DNA of 48,213 bases from an uncultured Myxococcales bacterium (GCA_937872925.1 CALMUT010000217.1:1-48213), one strand, 5' to 3'; shown: positions 17,427 to 26,133, numbered from the stretch's first letter. Numbers and translations: made by a program. Notes: a model not told the origin generated them from the sequence alone.

Positions 17427-17979
17427 TGCGCGGCTTCACGGTCCGCGGCGCGGATGGCGGCGGGGGGGGTTGGGCCTTGCCAGAGTCGCCAGAGTTACAC
17501 GCATCAGCCCGTTCTGCTGTCCACGAGCCTTCGCCTACGGACTCCCGCGCCGAACAGCCGCGGCGCGTGGTGTCCCCCGCGCGGGGGGATAGACCGGTGA
17601 GGGGGTGGCGCGGGGCGTGGGAAAATCCCCGCCGCGGGCCCCCGCGGCCCGCCCCAACCCCCGCCAGTCGCGACGCCATTTCCGCCATCGCCTGCTTGTG
17701 GTCGGACACCTGGCTTTCCATCATGTCCACCCAGCGTTGCTGTCGTTCGGCCCGAGCCAATAGTTCGGAGCGGGCTTCCACCTCCCGCGCCGTCGTGGTC
17801 AGCACCTCGTCGTTGATGGCGCGGGCGACGGTCCCATTCGTGCGCAGGGCCGTGAGTAGTTCGAGCACGTGCCCAGCGCCGCCGCACAACAGGGCGACCA
17901 TCAGGGCGTGCAGTGAGTCCAGCGCCAGCCACTGCGTGCCGCTCACGCCTGGTGCGGCGCCGAGTGCCAAGCCCGCCAC
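17296..17979 (-). CDS. Doubtful ORF: hydrophobic segment plus coiled coil, possibly degraded
   Basis: The N-terminal 110 residues look genuine: high-GC third positions, a hydrophobic helix pair (ALDSLHALMVALLCGGAGHVLELL) and then a heptad-like coiled coil (EVEARSELLARAERQQRWVDMMESQ). The GTG start at 17979 is arbitrary, since hydrophobic coding-like sequence (FYLAQRPVAG) continues upstream to a TAA about 10 codons earlier, so the true N-terminus may be missing. After about residue 110 the composition turns random, passes a run of eight Cs (17462-17469 on the plus strand) and then overlaps the Uma2 gene antisense by 131 bp. The most likely reading is a remnant of a small membrane protein whose real part is about 17650-17979. 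No family was recognised. Confidence 0.35.
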   Translation of the reverse strand: MAGLALGAAPGVSGTQWLALDSLHALMVALLCGGAGHVLELLTALRTNGTVARAINDEVLTTTAREVEARSELLARAERQQRWVDMMESQVSDHKQAMAEMASRLAGVGAGRGGPRRGFSHAPRHPLTGLSPRAGDTTRRGCSARESVGEGSWTAERADACNSGDSGKAQPPPPPSAPRTVKPRISLVADPRRSHRAGGGTQLQPVRRLPWCALSVSRSRLAGASEA

Positions 17980-18041
17980 GGGCCGTTGCGCCAGGTAGAA
18001 TTGCCGTTAGAGACACCGGGGACGCACAGCACCATCCATGC

Positions 18042-18920
18042 CTACCCGGCACCGCCACCAGGCGGCGCCAAGCGCGGGGCGACTGCGGTTCCCGTGCAGA
18101 TCCAGCTCTTGCCGTCCGCGCGGCAGCTGACGGCGACGACCGCGGTTGCGCCTATGCGCGCGGCGGCTTCGCGGACGCCAAGTTGTACGGCGGCCTCGTT
18201 GCAGCCACGCGTGCAGTCCGCAACGATGTTCGCGATCGCGACGGTTCCCGCGGGGCGCTCGGTCAGTGTTTCTACGGCTTCGGATGCCACAGCCGGACGC
18301 TGCGTGGCGTCTTTGCCTCGGGTGACCTGGATGCGGATGCGCCAAGCCACTGTCGACGCATCGGTGTCGGGCTCGTCGGGATCGGATGCGGCGCCTTGTG
18401 GCGGCGTCGCCTCGCCAGCTACGGCTTCGGGCGCGACGGGGCTCGATTCGACTTTCGCACGAGCGACCGTGCCTTCGCATGCGATGTGCGTCGTGGTCAC
18501 GCTGCGCACCTTGTCCTTGCCGTCTTTGGTCTCGGTGCGAGACTTCGTGTCCGTGTCCTTGTCGCAATCGCGCTCCGCCAGCGCTGTGCCACCCACTTCG
18601 GCGACCTTTCGGCGCAGCGTATGCACTAAGCGCGACTCCGAGCACAAGATATCGCTGAGCAGCACGTCGTGCCACTCCACGTCTCCCGTACTCCTGCTGC
18701 AAGACGCTCGGACTTGACCAATGACTTCGTGATCGTCCGGCAGCTTGACGAACTCACGCACTTGACCGGCAGTGACGACCGGCGGGTAGCGCGTGCCCGT
18801 ATACGACGCGCTGCTCATCACGGTGCCGCAGCCCGAACAAGAAAGGGCTAGCAGCGCCACCTGCGCTGCGGCGAGGGCGTGGCGGGTGTGCGGCTGTTGG
18901 TACTCCGGTGCATGGTGCAT
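18042..18920 (-). CDS. RcsF/DUF4156-like lipoprotein
   Basis: The 292-aa product starts at ATG 18920, with a GAGGGAG site about 10 bases upstream; the longer open frame upstream has no coding look. The signal peptide ends in LSCSGC, and mature residues include YTGTRYPPVV. Two similar parts can be seen: a first with C at RASC, then LRRKVAEVGGTALAERDC, and a last with VREAAARIGATAVVAVSC. These resemble the RcsF/YbjQ/DUF4156 pattern of helix, G-A-x-A-V-V strand and Cys. An Asp/Lys/Thr-rich stretch and a Glu/Ala linker separate them. RcsF-type proteins sense envelope stress, but that role is not shown here. It ends 62 bp before the doubtful coiled-coil ORF on the same strand. Confidence 0.72.
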   Translation of the reverse strand: MHHAPEYQQPHTRHALAAAQVALLALSCSGCGTVMSSASYTGTRYPPVVTAGQVREFVKLPDDHEVIGQVRASCSRSTGDVEWHDVLLSDILCSESRLVHTLRRKVAEVGGTALAERDCDKDTDTKSRTETKDGKDKVRSVTTTHIACEGTVARAKVESSPVAPEAVAGEATPPQGAASDPDEPDTDASTVAWRIRIQVTRGKDATQRPAVASEAVETLTERPAGTVAIANIVADCTRGCNEAAVQLGVREAAARIGATAVVAVSCRADGKSWICTGTAVAPRLAPPGGGAG

Positions 18921-19393
18921 GTGGCATGGCTCCCTCGCTGGTCCAGCACCAGCGCAGAAATTCCTGTTCGAAACGCGGGGCGTGCCAATGCACTCATGAT
19001 GCCAAGAGCGTGCACGTGCCCGGATTTGGCAGCGCCGCCGCGACGAATCGCGAAGACCGGCGCGCCGCGCGCGTGGATTCGTGAACTTTCGGTCTAGGAC
19101 AGTGTGTGCGCGTCGCGCACAGGCGCTGCCCCGGGGGCGCGTCTGCGCGTGGCGGCCGTTCGGTGCAGAGTCGCCGTAAACGAAACGCTGGGATGAACAC
19201 GCTGTAGGTGTAGTCCGTCTTGGTTCCGAACGGGGGTTGCCCTGCGTAGCCGGGCGGTGGCGCGCCTTGTGCTGCGGGCGGAGGATTCTGCGTCCCAGGG
19301 CGACGCCGGCACAGAGGCTCAGGCTGGTGATCTGCCTCCTGTGGCACTGGTGTAGACCGCGCGAATGCGGCGGCCAAATGTCGGTTCGTGCGA
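18921..19393. other. 473-bp gap without a confident gene
   Basis: A minus-strand open stretch (18994-19377) has a short coding-like core, PPPAAQGAPPPGYAGQPPFG then TKTDYTYSVFIPAF, around 19180-19320. The rest is Arg-rich and looks random. It may be the remnant of a Pro-rich protein. No RNA gene or repeat was seen. The left end must hold the promoter of the RcsF-like gene. Confidence 0.4.
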
Positions 19394-21271
19394 CTACAGC
19401 CGGAATACAGCGTCGAGACGCGCGCCCTCGAAGGGCGGGAACACGCGGCATACGCCGGCTACGCAGCGCAGGGCCCCGCGGCGCTGCCCCGCGAAAAGCG
19501 ACACGCTGCTGGCGCTGCTGAACTTGTAGGTCAGCTGCGCGTTGAAATAGGTGTCGGGCGTTTGCGGGTTGGTGTCGTATTCGACGCCGACGGCAGCAGA
19601 GACTTCCGACGCAATGTCGACGCCGGTGAGGTGCTGGCCCTCGAACCAGGGTTCGTTTGCTCCGCCGAAGGATTGCCGGCGGCGACGGTGCCAGCCTTGC
19701 AGCTGCAGCGAGTAGGGACCGGAGAGGTGCCGGATGATGTCGTAGCGCGCGTAGGTCTCTTGATAGAAGACGTGAGTCAATCCGAAGCCGTCGTTGATCA
19801 GGCGATCGGTTTCGTCGATGCGCCCGCCTAGGGTCACGTTCGCGCGGCTCTTGCGTTTTTGGCTCGTGATTTCCGTGCCTGCTGCGAAATCCCAGACGCG
19901 GTTTAGGTTCTGATCGCTGATTTCACATTCGTCGTTCGAAACGCTCTCGGCCCAGGTGTAGTAGTGGCCCACCCAGGCGAAGAGGCTCTCGGCTTTGCCC
20001 ACGTGCACGTCGCTCTTGGCGCGGCCGCCGCTGACGCAGGTGTTGAAGCCCTCGAACTCCGTGTCGAGCCAGAACGCGCCGGTGGTGGGCGGCGCGCTGT
20101 ACTGCACCCCGGAAAACTCTCGCGCGCGGGACAAATCCACGTTGGCGCGCAAAGGGAAGAAGCGGCGGTAGTGCTTGCCCTCGAGCAGCAGGGAAAAGGG
20201 CGACTCGATGATGCTGACGGCGGCGTAGACGGCGTAGCCTGGATCGATCAGATCCCGGGATCTGCCTGCGTCGGGATCGTTGTCGTTGAGGGACTGATAG
20301 GCGACTTCCAGGTAGGCATCTCCGTGGCCGTCGATGTCCGCAACTTCCACGGACTGGCTCGCGGTCAGCACGCGATCCGCCTGGCGCACGACGTCCGGGT
20401 TGAGTGGGTCTTGGCGCACCAGCATGGACGCTTGCGTGCCGAGCTTGAAGCCTTTGGGCGCGACCTCGAATTGCGCCGCAAGAATGCGATCCGGCGCGTA
20501 GCTGGGCTCGCGGCGCAAGAAGTCCGTCTCCACGGAGCGCGGCATCCCGGCTTCGCTGATGGCGAGCTCATTTTCCGTCACGCTATCGTCGACACCGATG
20601 TAGCGACCGCTGGCTTCGTCAATGCGCAGTGGGTTCATGGAGCCAGCCAAGGCGGTCAGGCGTAGGCGCGTGTCACCCGCCCGGATGCGGCCCGTGGCGC
20701 GGGCGCCACGCACGGTGGTGTCGCTGGCAAGTTCGTCGCTTTTGCGCACTGACAGGACGAAGCCGCGGCCGAGCTGCGCGTAGCTGTCGCCCAGCTGCAA
20801 CTCGATATCTCGCGTGGTGTAGCCGACGTAGTACTTTGCGGGATAGACCCAGTTGATGTAGCGGTTTGACAGCTCGGCGCCGGACTCTTGCAGCTTTTGC
20901 CGGAAGAAGACCGGACGCGGCAGACCACCGGGCGGATTGCCGCGCTCTTCGGTTAGATCGAGCGCAATGGCCTCGGGGTAGGGGGAGCGGTAGAACCAGG
21001 CGTTGTCGAGACGCAAGCCCGCGGTCCATTTGCCCATGGTGCCCTGGACATTGAGGCGGTTGTACCAGACGCCCCAACCGTCATTGGCGCGGGTGTTGAC
21101 TTGGTTCGGCTTCGAGTCCCGGTTGTCGACGTTGTAGACGACGCTCGTTGCGTTGGTGATGTCCAATTGCAGCGACTCGCTGCCGACGCGTCCTGCGTCA
21201 AAGGCGCGAGCCTGTTCCGTTTGGCAAAGCAAGACCCCCAGAGGAGCCAGCACGAGGACGCGGCGCAGCAT
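19394..21271 (-). CDS. Outer-membrane beta-barrel-like protein (DUF6029-like)
   Basis: The 625-aa product has a signal peptide (cleavage after ARA, residues about 1-23), then many alternating beta-strands rich in Tyr, Trp and Asn: GVWYNRLNVQGTMGKW, LRLDNAWFYR, IELQLGDSYAQLGRGFVLSV, LEVAYQSLND. It ends in a strand pair with two Cys (GALRCVAGVCRVFPPFEGAR) and a terminal Phe-Arg-Leu, near the usual outer-membrane barrel signature. This resembles the DUF6029 family known from Bacteroidota and Myxococcota. It is the last gene of a three-gene operon (22923 to 19394) after a thioredoxin-like lipoprotein, 12 bp upstream. The Cys pairs near the C-terminus and in the loop NTCVSGG could be clients of that thioredoxin. 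Function is unknown. Confidence 0.8.
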   Translation of the reverse strand: MLRRVLVLAPLGVLLCQTEQARAFDAGRVGSESLQLDITNATSVVYNVDNRDSKPNQVNTRANDGWGVWYNRLNVQGTMGKWTAGLRLDNAWFYRSPYPEAIALDLTEERGNPPGGLPRPVFFRQKLQESGAELSNRYINWVYPAKYYVGYTTRDIELQLGDSYAQLGRGFVLSVRKSDELASDTTVRGARATGRIRAGDTRLRLTALAGSMNPLRIDEASGRYIGVDDSVTENELAISEAGMPRSVETDFLRREPSYAPDRILAAQFEVAPKGFKLGTQASMLVRQDPLNPDVVRQADRVLTASQSVEVADIDGHGDAYLEVAYQSLNDNDPDAGRSRDLIDPGYAVYAAVSIIESPFSLLLEGKHYRRFFPLRANVDLSRAREFSGVQYSAPPTTGAFWLDTEFEGFNTCVSGGRAKSDVHVGKAESLFAWVGHYYTWAESVSNDECEISDQNLNRVWDFAAGTEITSQKRKSRANVTLGGRIDETDRLINDGFGLTHVFYQETYARYDIIRHLSGPYSLQLQGWHRRRRQSFGGANEPWFEGQHLTGVDIASEVSAAVGVEYDTNPQTPDTYFNAQLTYKFSSASSVSLFAGQRRGALRCVAGVCRVFPPFEGARLDAVFRL

Positions 21272-21283
21272 GGGTGGACGAGG

Positions 21284-21934
21284 TTAGCGCTTGGCCAGCT
21301 CGGACTCGATGAAGGGCCACATCACCGAGGCTTGATCGCCAATGAACTTCTCGACGACGGTCATCGTCCGGGCCTCCACTACGATGTTCAGCGGCGCGCT
21401 TTCCGCCGAACCGAACTGGCCCATTTGGTAGTCGGGGTCTAGCGCCATGGGGTGGCGCGTTTCGTAGGTCTGTGTCCACCCGACTAGGTGGTCCGCGGTG
21501 GCGGGATCACTCTTCGCGTCTTGGAATAGCAGGCTGATGATGGTCAACCCCTTCGGCCCCAGGCTGTCTTGGTGTTCGTTCAACGAAGGTTTGCTCGGGC
21601 TGCCGCCATGTTCGGCTTTGCAGGCGCCGCACCATACAGCAGAGGTATTCAGCAAGAGCAGCTTGTGGCCCTTGCTGCCGTCCGGATCGTGGAAATCGGC
21701 GAAGGCGATGGGCGCAAATGCGGCCGGGTCGTAGTTGCTTGCCTCAGGATTGAGCCACCCCGCGCTGAAGGAGAAGTTGTCGATGGTGTCGCCCTTTTCG
21801 CCGCCGTAGGGGCCGGCAGGGTAGCTGCCGGTCGTGCCTCCAGCCGTTTGCTTCAGATCGTCCGGGATGTCCGGGCGGTTGGTCCCGCAGGCGGCGCAGA
21901 GCGCCACGGCGACAACGAGGGCGAGACGGCTCAT
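21284..21934 (-). CDS. Thioredoxin-fold lipoprotein (WCGAC)
   Basis: The 216-aa product starts at ATG 21934, whose bases overlap the stop of the preceding gene (ATGA), so translation is coupled. The lipobox is LCAAC at residue 16. The domain contains SYPAGPYG, DTIDNFSFSAGW, then LLLLNTSAVWCGACKAEHG with Cys at residues 102 and 105, and APLNIVVEARTMTVV with the probable cis-Pro segment. It is paralogous to 3239-3943 along nearly its full length. It is the middle gene of an operon with a lipoprotein upstream and a barrel downstream. A role in disulfide exchange on exported partners is inferred. Confidence 0.87.
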   Translation of the reverse strand: MSRLALVVAVALCAACGTNRPDIPDDLKQTAGGTTGSYPAGPYGGEKGDTIDNFSFSAGWLNPEASNYDPAAFAPIAFADFHDPDGSKGHKLLLLNTSAVWCGACKAEHGGSPSKPSLNEHQDSLGPKGLTIISLLFQDAKSDPATADHLVGWTQTYETRHPMALDPDYQMGQFGSAESAPLNIVVEARTMTVVEKFIGDQASVMWPFIESELAKR

Positions 21935-22923
21935 GGCTTCTTTCGAATGCCAAAGGTGCCCAACATGGGGATGCCTTGGTCTGCGACGGTTTCGATCTTG
22001 GATCCGTCTGCAGAAACGACGGCGTCGCTGACCTTGCCCCAACCCCCGTAGGGCGCCCAAGACTCCTCGGTGTCGACGCCGTGGATGTAGAGCTCCACTT
22101 CGGTCTGGGGTGGGTAGCCGTAGTTATTGGGCAAGATCAGTCCCGCATGTGGACAGAAATCGGTGTCCACGGGAGTGGTGGCGACCAGGCCGTCGAAGCC
22201 GAGGGACTTGTCCACGGCTTCGGGCGCTTTGGCCATGGGGATTTCGACTGCGCGGAAGCGCTTTTCGTCAGCGGTGATGAAGTCGGGTTCGTAGGTGATC
22301 TTGGATCCCACGGCGACGCGGAGCGTGACTCCCGCACTGGCGGCATCTTGGCCGTCTTTGATTTCTTGGCCCTGAGCGAAGTCGGGGAATCGTGCGGTGA
22401 CTTGTGGACCCACGTCTACGGTTGCCGAACCGGGCGGCACCAGCAGCGCGAACTTCGCATAGTTCAGGCCGATGGCGTATTTGAACGCGGGCTTCTTCAT
22501 GTCCAGGGCGGGGTAGATGCCCGGGGAGCAAATCTTGGTTTGTTTGTCGCAGGTCACCACGACGCCCTGGGCGTCGGTGCTGCCGAAGATGCAAATGGAT
22601 AGACCGCAGACTGTGGTGACCGTGTCAGCCACGGGATTGCCGTCGAGGTCGACCAGCTTGCCGTTGAGGGCGTCGACCTTTTGCGGCGTGACGTTGGTCG
22701 CGTAGCCGGGGCCGAGTGCACAGCTTGGCGTGGCGCCGCTGCCCCCTTGACCCGCGGAGCCACTGCTGCCGCCCGTGGCGCCCGCGCCGCCCAGGCCTCC
22801 GGTTGCTCCGACGGCGCCTGTGCCGCCGCTACCGCCATCAGAACCACTCGAGCTACACGCGGGCATGGTCGCTGCCATGCCGAAAAAGCCAAAAGCGATC
22901 AGGTAGTTACGAAGCAAAGCCAT
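21931..22923 (-). CDS. Lipoprotein with Ser/Gly linker
   Basis: The 330-aa product starts at ATG 22923, with GGGAGA 9 bases upstream. The lipobox is TMPAC, followed by a long Gly/Ser/Ala linker (about residues 21-60) of the type common in Polyangia. The folded part begins CALGPGYATNVTP and includes LVDLDGNPVADTVTTVCGLSICIFGSTDAQG, a carboxypeptidase-regulatory-like (Ig-type) fold pattern. Later parts (LLVPPGSATVDVG, VELYIHGVDTEESWAPYGGWG) are beta-rich. At least six Cys occur in the mature protein. It is the first gene of the operon; its stop overlaps the thioredoxin-like gene start. Function is not recognised. Confidence 0.82.
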   Translation of the reverse strand: MALLRNYLIAFGFFGMAATMPACSSSGSDGGSGGTGAVGATGGLGGAGATGGSSGSAGQGGSGATPSCALGPGYATNVTPQKVDALNGKLVDLDGNPVADTVTTVCGLSICIFGSTDAQGVVVTCDKQTKICSPGIYPALDMKKPAFKYAIGLNYAKFALLVPPGSATVDVGPQVTARFPDFAQGQEIKDGQDAASAGVTLRVAVGSKITYEPDFITADEKRFRAVEIPMAKAPEAVDKSLGFDGLVATTPVDTDFCPHAGLILPNNYGYPPQTEVELYIHGVDTEESWAPYGGWGKVSDAVVSADGSKIETVADQGIPMLGTFGIRKKP

Positions 22924-23083
22924 GTTCGGTGTTTCTCCCGGGGGGTCCGCCCCACGCATTGTTTTTTCACACTGCCGTTCGGGCGGCAAGCCACGCAGCC
23001 GTACCCAGGTGGACACGCGCAAGTACGGGAGTTTGCAGCATTAGGTTTCAAGGGTGGCGCAGGGCCGGCGGGTGGCAACCTTC

Positions 23084-23099
23084 GGAACCGCCCGGTTCC
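23084..23099. promoter_or_regulatory. Short inverted repeat between divergent genes
   Basis: GGAACCG and CGGTTCC are separated by CC in the 266-bp gap between the lipoprotein operon and the V4R-like gene. The position suits an operator, but a 16-bp dyad can arise by chance. Confidence 0.3.
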
Positions 23100-23189
23100 C
23101 AGGGCTATTTGGCATCGATGCCAGGACACATGGGAGTTTATTGGCGTCGCTTTTGGCTTGCTGCGGCCGGCGGCGTACCATTGAAGTCC

Positions 23190-23777
23190 ATGAGTGAGGC
23201 GGGAGCTGCGGGCAGGGCGCGCGTGCAGGCGCGCACGGGGCGCGCACGGGAAGCCTTCGTGCGCGAGCGTTACGGGGCCAACGAGCTCGAGCACTATCAT
23301 GCCGCTGTCAGCCCTCCGCTACGGGCGCTGTTTGCAGATCGCTCGGACCCCCCGGGGGGATGGGTGGAGTTCCCCTTGTTCGTCGAAGCCAATGTGACAG
23401 CGGACCGCTTGTTTGGTCATGGCAACGATGCGCTCAGTTGGGAGATCGGACGCTTCGCCGCCACGCACAACCTCGGCGTGTGGAAAGGCATGTTCATGCG
23501 CCACATGCGACCGACGACGTTCATGGGCATCGCCGGCGGACTGTGGGGTTCTCATTATGACGGGGGCAAGTTGCTCTCCCGCGCGCACGGACAAAACGGA
23601 CTCTACGTGACGATTGCCGACTTCCCGTCGCCGCATCGCAGCCATTGCCTCTCCATCGCCGGCTGGATCCACGGCTCCCTCGAGATCGGCCCGCGCAGCA
23701 ACATCGCCGTCGACGAAACCGCCTGCCGCGTGCTCGGCGACGACAAGTGCGAGTTTCTGATCAGTTGGGACGACTGA
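23190..23777 (+). CDS. V4R (4-vinyl reductase)-like small sensor protein
   Basis: The 195-aa product starts at ATG 23190; a longer open frame upstream lacks coding features. It has a helical N-terminus (RVQARTGRAREAFVRERYG), a segment WVEFPLFVEANVTADRLFGHGND, and a C-terminal domain with FMGIAGGLWGSHYDGG, SIAGWIHGSLEIGP and the end pattern ETACRVLGDDKCEFLISW. That closing C-x(n)-GDDKCEF pattern is typical of V4R and related heme-NO-binding-like domains, which bind small ligands. Myxobacteria carry many such proteins, usually of unknown role. It has no membrane segment and is likely cytoplasmic. It is convergent with the TIGR04551-like gene (22 bp between stops). Confidence 0.7.
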   Translation: MSEAGAAGRARVQARTGRAREAFVRERYGANELEHYHAAVSPPLRALFADRSDPPGGWVEFPLFVEANVTADRLFGHGNDALSWEIGRFAATHNLGVWKGMFMRHMRPTTFMGIAGGLWGSHYDGGKLLSRAHGQNGLYVTIADFPSPHRSHCLSIAGWIHGSLEIGPRSNIAVDETACRVLGDDKCEFLISWDD

Positions 23778-23799
23778 GCCGCCGTGGCGACAAGTACGC

Positions 23800-26133
23800 C
23801 TAAAACAGCACGCCCATGTACCAGCGCAGGATCTGTGCGGTGGAGGTATCCGTCGCGCCGCTGTCGCCCAGATTGCGCTGGATCTCCGTGGCTTCTTTGC
23901 CCTGGTAGCCAAGACCGCCAAGGGGGAACAAGACGCCGTATTGCAGCGACGTGAAGAAGCCGCCCATCTTGTCCGGGTCGTCGTTGAGAGCGCCGTCCTT
24001 GGACTGGTAGTAGAGCTGCATGTTCAGCTCGATGCCCAGGTCTCGCTTGTGTCCCGGCGTCTGCACGAACTGACTGGCCCGGGACCAGATCGCCGCGAAG
24101 CCGCCGCCGAAGCGCTGCCCGTTTTGGTTCCTTAGGAAGTCGTAGTCGACGCTGGGGCGGAAGTAGTAGGTACCCTGCACGCGCCTGAGGATATTGCGGT
24201 GCAGGATCAGGTCCACCTTGTAGTTGGGGTGGAAGCGAAAATTCGAAATAGTGCGGTCGCCGTTCTGGTTGAGCAGCTGCTCTTCGCCCGGCGCAATGTT
24301 GTTGACTTCGGCGTCACCGGACGACCAGCCGTGCATGAAACCCAGCTTGAGGCGGTCTTCGACCAACTTCTGCTCCAGCTCGAGGGCGTAGCCGTACTGC
24401 CGCAGTTTCCAGCCGTTTTCACCGTCTTGGTTGACGTAGTTGCTGCTGTCCGGCTGAAACTGCGTGTTTTCCACGGAGCCCTGGATGGTGACGGCCTCCA
24501 GCTCGAAGCGGAACTTCTTGTACAGCAACTGCAGCCAGATGTCCGGGATCCACGCCGAAGCCCCGCGGCGCACGTAGCCCCCAGAAATGTCCTGGGATGC
24601 GCAGCCGATGGCCGCGGCGGAATTGTTGCAGCCGCCGCTTTGGTCGTTGGCCAAAAGCTGTCGGCGGTGCACGACGTACACGCCGCCGTTGAGCACGACG
24701 GAGCCTTTGGCGAGGGCGAGTTTCGTCAGCTCTGGATTCTTGCGGCGGGTGACGGCGAGAACGTATTGATCGACGTCGTCGAGTTGCGCCAGATCATAAG
24801 CCTGGGTGGATCGCTCTTTTTGCGACTCGCTGGTGGCGCCCTCGTTGGCGAAATCCCAAGCACCGGCGAAGTACAGGTCCAAGCTCTTGATGCCGGTGAC
24901 GAAGAGAATGCGATCGGCCGTGGTCTGGTGATCGTCGTCGTGGCCGTCTCCGGAGTTTGCCAGAATGCCCAAACCCCAGTGACTGGGCATGCGTCCGAAA
25001 CGCAGTTGCCCCACGGGGGTGAGGTACTCCGCCCACACCCGCTTGACGCGCACACTGTCTTTGAGACTGTTGTCTCCGGTGCTGGGCGGCTCTTGGGTCG
25101 CGTCAAACGCGCCAATGGGCGTGTAGCCACCCCGGGGCACCGCGCCATAGCCGCCAACGCTTGCCGGCGTGTTGGCGTACCCGCTGGGCGTAGACCCGAG
25201 CACCAGATTGTCGAGCATGTCGATCTGGCTCATCACCCGCAGGTTGTCAGAGATGTGAAGCTCCGGGTTTAGCCGGAAGCGGATGTTCGCGCCGGCCTGG
25301 GTCTTGTTCCGGCAGGGAAAGAGCCCTTTCGCCGGGTCGTCGCTATCGCCCACCTGGGCTTCGTCGGCGGTGCAGAGCGAAGGACCCACGCCGGCGCCTT
25401 CGCGTGGGATGTAGCGGTTGTCCGCGGGGATCGGCCACAGCGCGGTCCCGGGCGTGTCCACGCGCCCCAGCGAGAAATTGTGAAACAGCTCCGCGCGCAA
25501 GCGGAAGTAGCCGTGGATCTCGAAGATAGGACGGGCGTGGGACCACCACTGCTCGGCGAAGACCTGATCCGAATCCGCGGCCGCCTTCTTCGCCTCCGGG
25601 CGATCCTTGCCCTGCGCTTTGAGGGCTTGGGTGTCGGTGCCGGGCTGCGGCCACATTGGCATCGGGCCGAGGCCGGGCATGCCCCCCGCCTGCGGTTCCG
25701 GCGTGGCGCCCGGTGTGTCGGTTCCGCGCGGACGCGTCGGCGGGAGATCGGGAGGTGTCGCGTCGGGAGCGTCCCCAGCGTCTTCGGGCGCATCGCCGTC
25801 TTCGGGCGCGTCCTCTTCCGCAGGCTTCGGCGCGGCACCCGGCTTCGGCGCGGCACCTGGCTTCGGCGCAGCGCCGGGCTTCGGAGCAGCGCCGGGCTTC
25901 GGCGCAGCGCCTGGCTTCGGCGCAGCGCCGGGCTTCGGAGCAGCGCCTGGCTTCGGAGCAGCGCCTGGCTTCGGAGCAGCGCCTGGCTTCGGCGCAGCGT
26001 CCGGTTTGGCTGGGGCGTCTGGGCCCTCTTTGGGAGCGACGGGCGCTTTGGGTGCGGGTTGCGCTAGCGCAACGCTGCTCGGGATCAGGAACAGTGCGCC
26101 GAGCGCGACCGATAGAATCGTCCGTATATGCAT
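23800..26133 (-). CDS. TIGR04551-like envelope protein with AAPKPG repeats
   Basis: The 777-aa product starts at ATG 26133 and has a signal peptide (cleavage after ALAQ, about residue 25). Residues about 45-105 are ten tandem AAPKPG units, followed by a Pro/Asp/Glu linker. The remaining 600 residues form a beta-rich domain: IFEIHGYFRLRAELFHNFSLG, ELHISDNLRVMSQIDMLDN, VRVKRVWAEYLTPVGQLRFGRMPSHWGLGIL, and a C-terminal strand ending YMGVLF. These are the marks of the myxobacterial TIGR04551 family, probably an outer-membrane barrel. The final Phe fits the barrel signature. Function is unknown. It lies 141 bp downstream of the kinase gene on the same strand, so the two could be coregulated. Confidence 0.82.
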   Translation of the reverse strand: MHIRTILSVALGALFLIPSSVALAQPAPKAPVAPKEGPDAPAKPDAAPKPGAAPKPGAAPKPGAAPKPGAAPKPGAAPKPGAAPKPGAAPKPGAAPKPGAAPKPAEEDAPEDGDAPEDAGDAPDATPPDLPPTRPRGTDTPGATPEPQAGGMPGLGPMPMWPQPGTDTQALKAQGKDRPEAKKAAADSDQVFAEQWWSHARPIFEIHGYFRLRAELFHNFSLGRVDTPGTALWPIPADNRYIPREGAGVGPSLCTADEAQVGDSDDPAKGLFPCRNKTQAGANIRFRLNPELHISDNLRVMSQIDMLDNLVLGSTPSGYANTPASVGGYGAVPRGGYTPIGAFDATQEPPSTGDNSLKDSVRVKRVWAEYLTPVGQLRFGRMPSHWGLGILANSGDGHDDDHQTTADRILFVTGIKSLDLYFAGAWDFANEGATSESQKERSTQAYDLAQLDDVDQYVLAVTRRKNPELTKLALAKGSVVLNGGVYVVHRRQLLANDQSGGCNNSAAAIGCASQDISGGYVRRGASAWIPDIWLQLLYKKFRFELEAVTIQGSVENTQFQPDSSNYVNQDGENGWKLRQYGYALELEQKLVEDRLKLGFMHGWSSGDAEVNNIAPGEEQLLNQNGDRTISNFRFHPNYKVDLILHRNILRRVQGTYYFRPSVDYDFLRNQNGQRFGGGFAAIWSRASQFVQTPGHKRDLGIELNMQLYYQSKDGALNDDPDKMGGFFTSLQYGVLFPLGGLGYQGKEATEIQRNLGDSGATDTSTAQILRWYMGVLF
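25822..25999. repeat. 18-bp coding tandem repeat (AAPKPG units)
   Basis: Ten near-identical 18-bp units encode the AAPKPG repeats of the TIGR04551-like protein. Variation is mostly at third positions (ggcgca against ggagca, ccgggc against cctggc), showing selection on the protein. Copy number may vary between strains. Confidence 0.9.

Noticed and set aside
24199..25272. Open frame opposite the TIGR04551-like gene
   Set aside because: It mirrors codons of the real gene and has no ribosome-binding site or recognisable motif.
25822..25999. Possible CRISPR-like or satellite array
   Set aside because: The 18-bp units encode AAPKPG in frame, have no spacers, and vary mostly at third codon positions.
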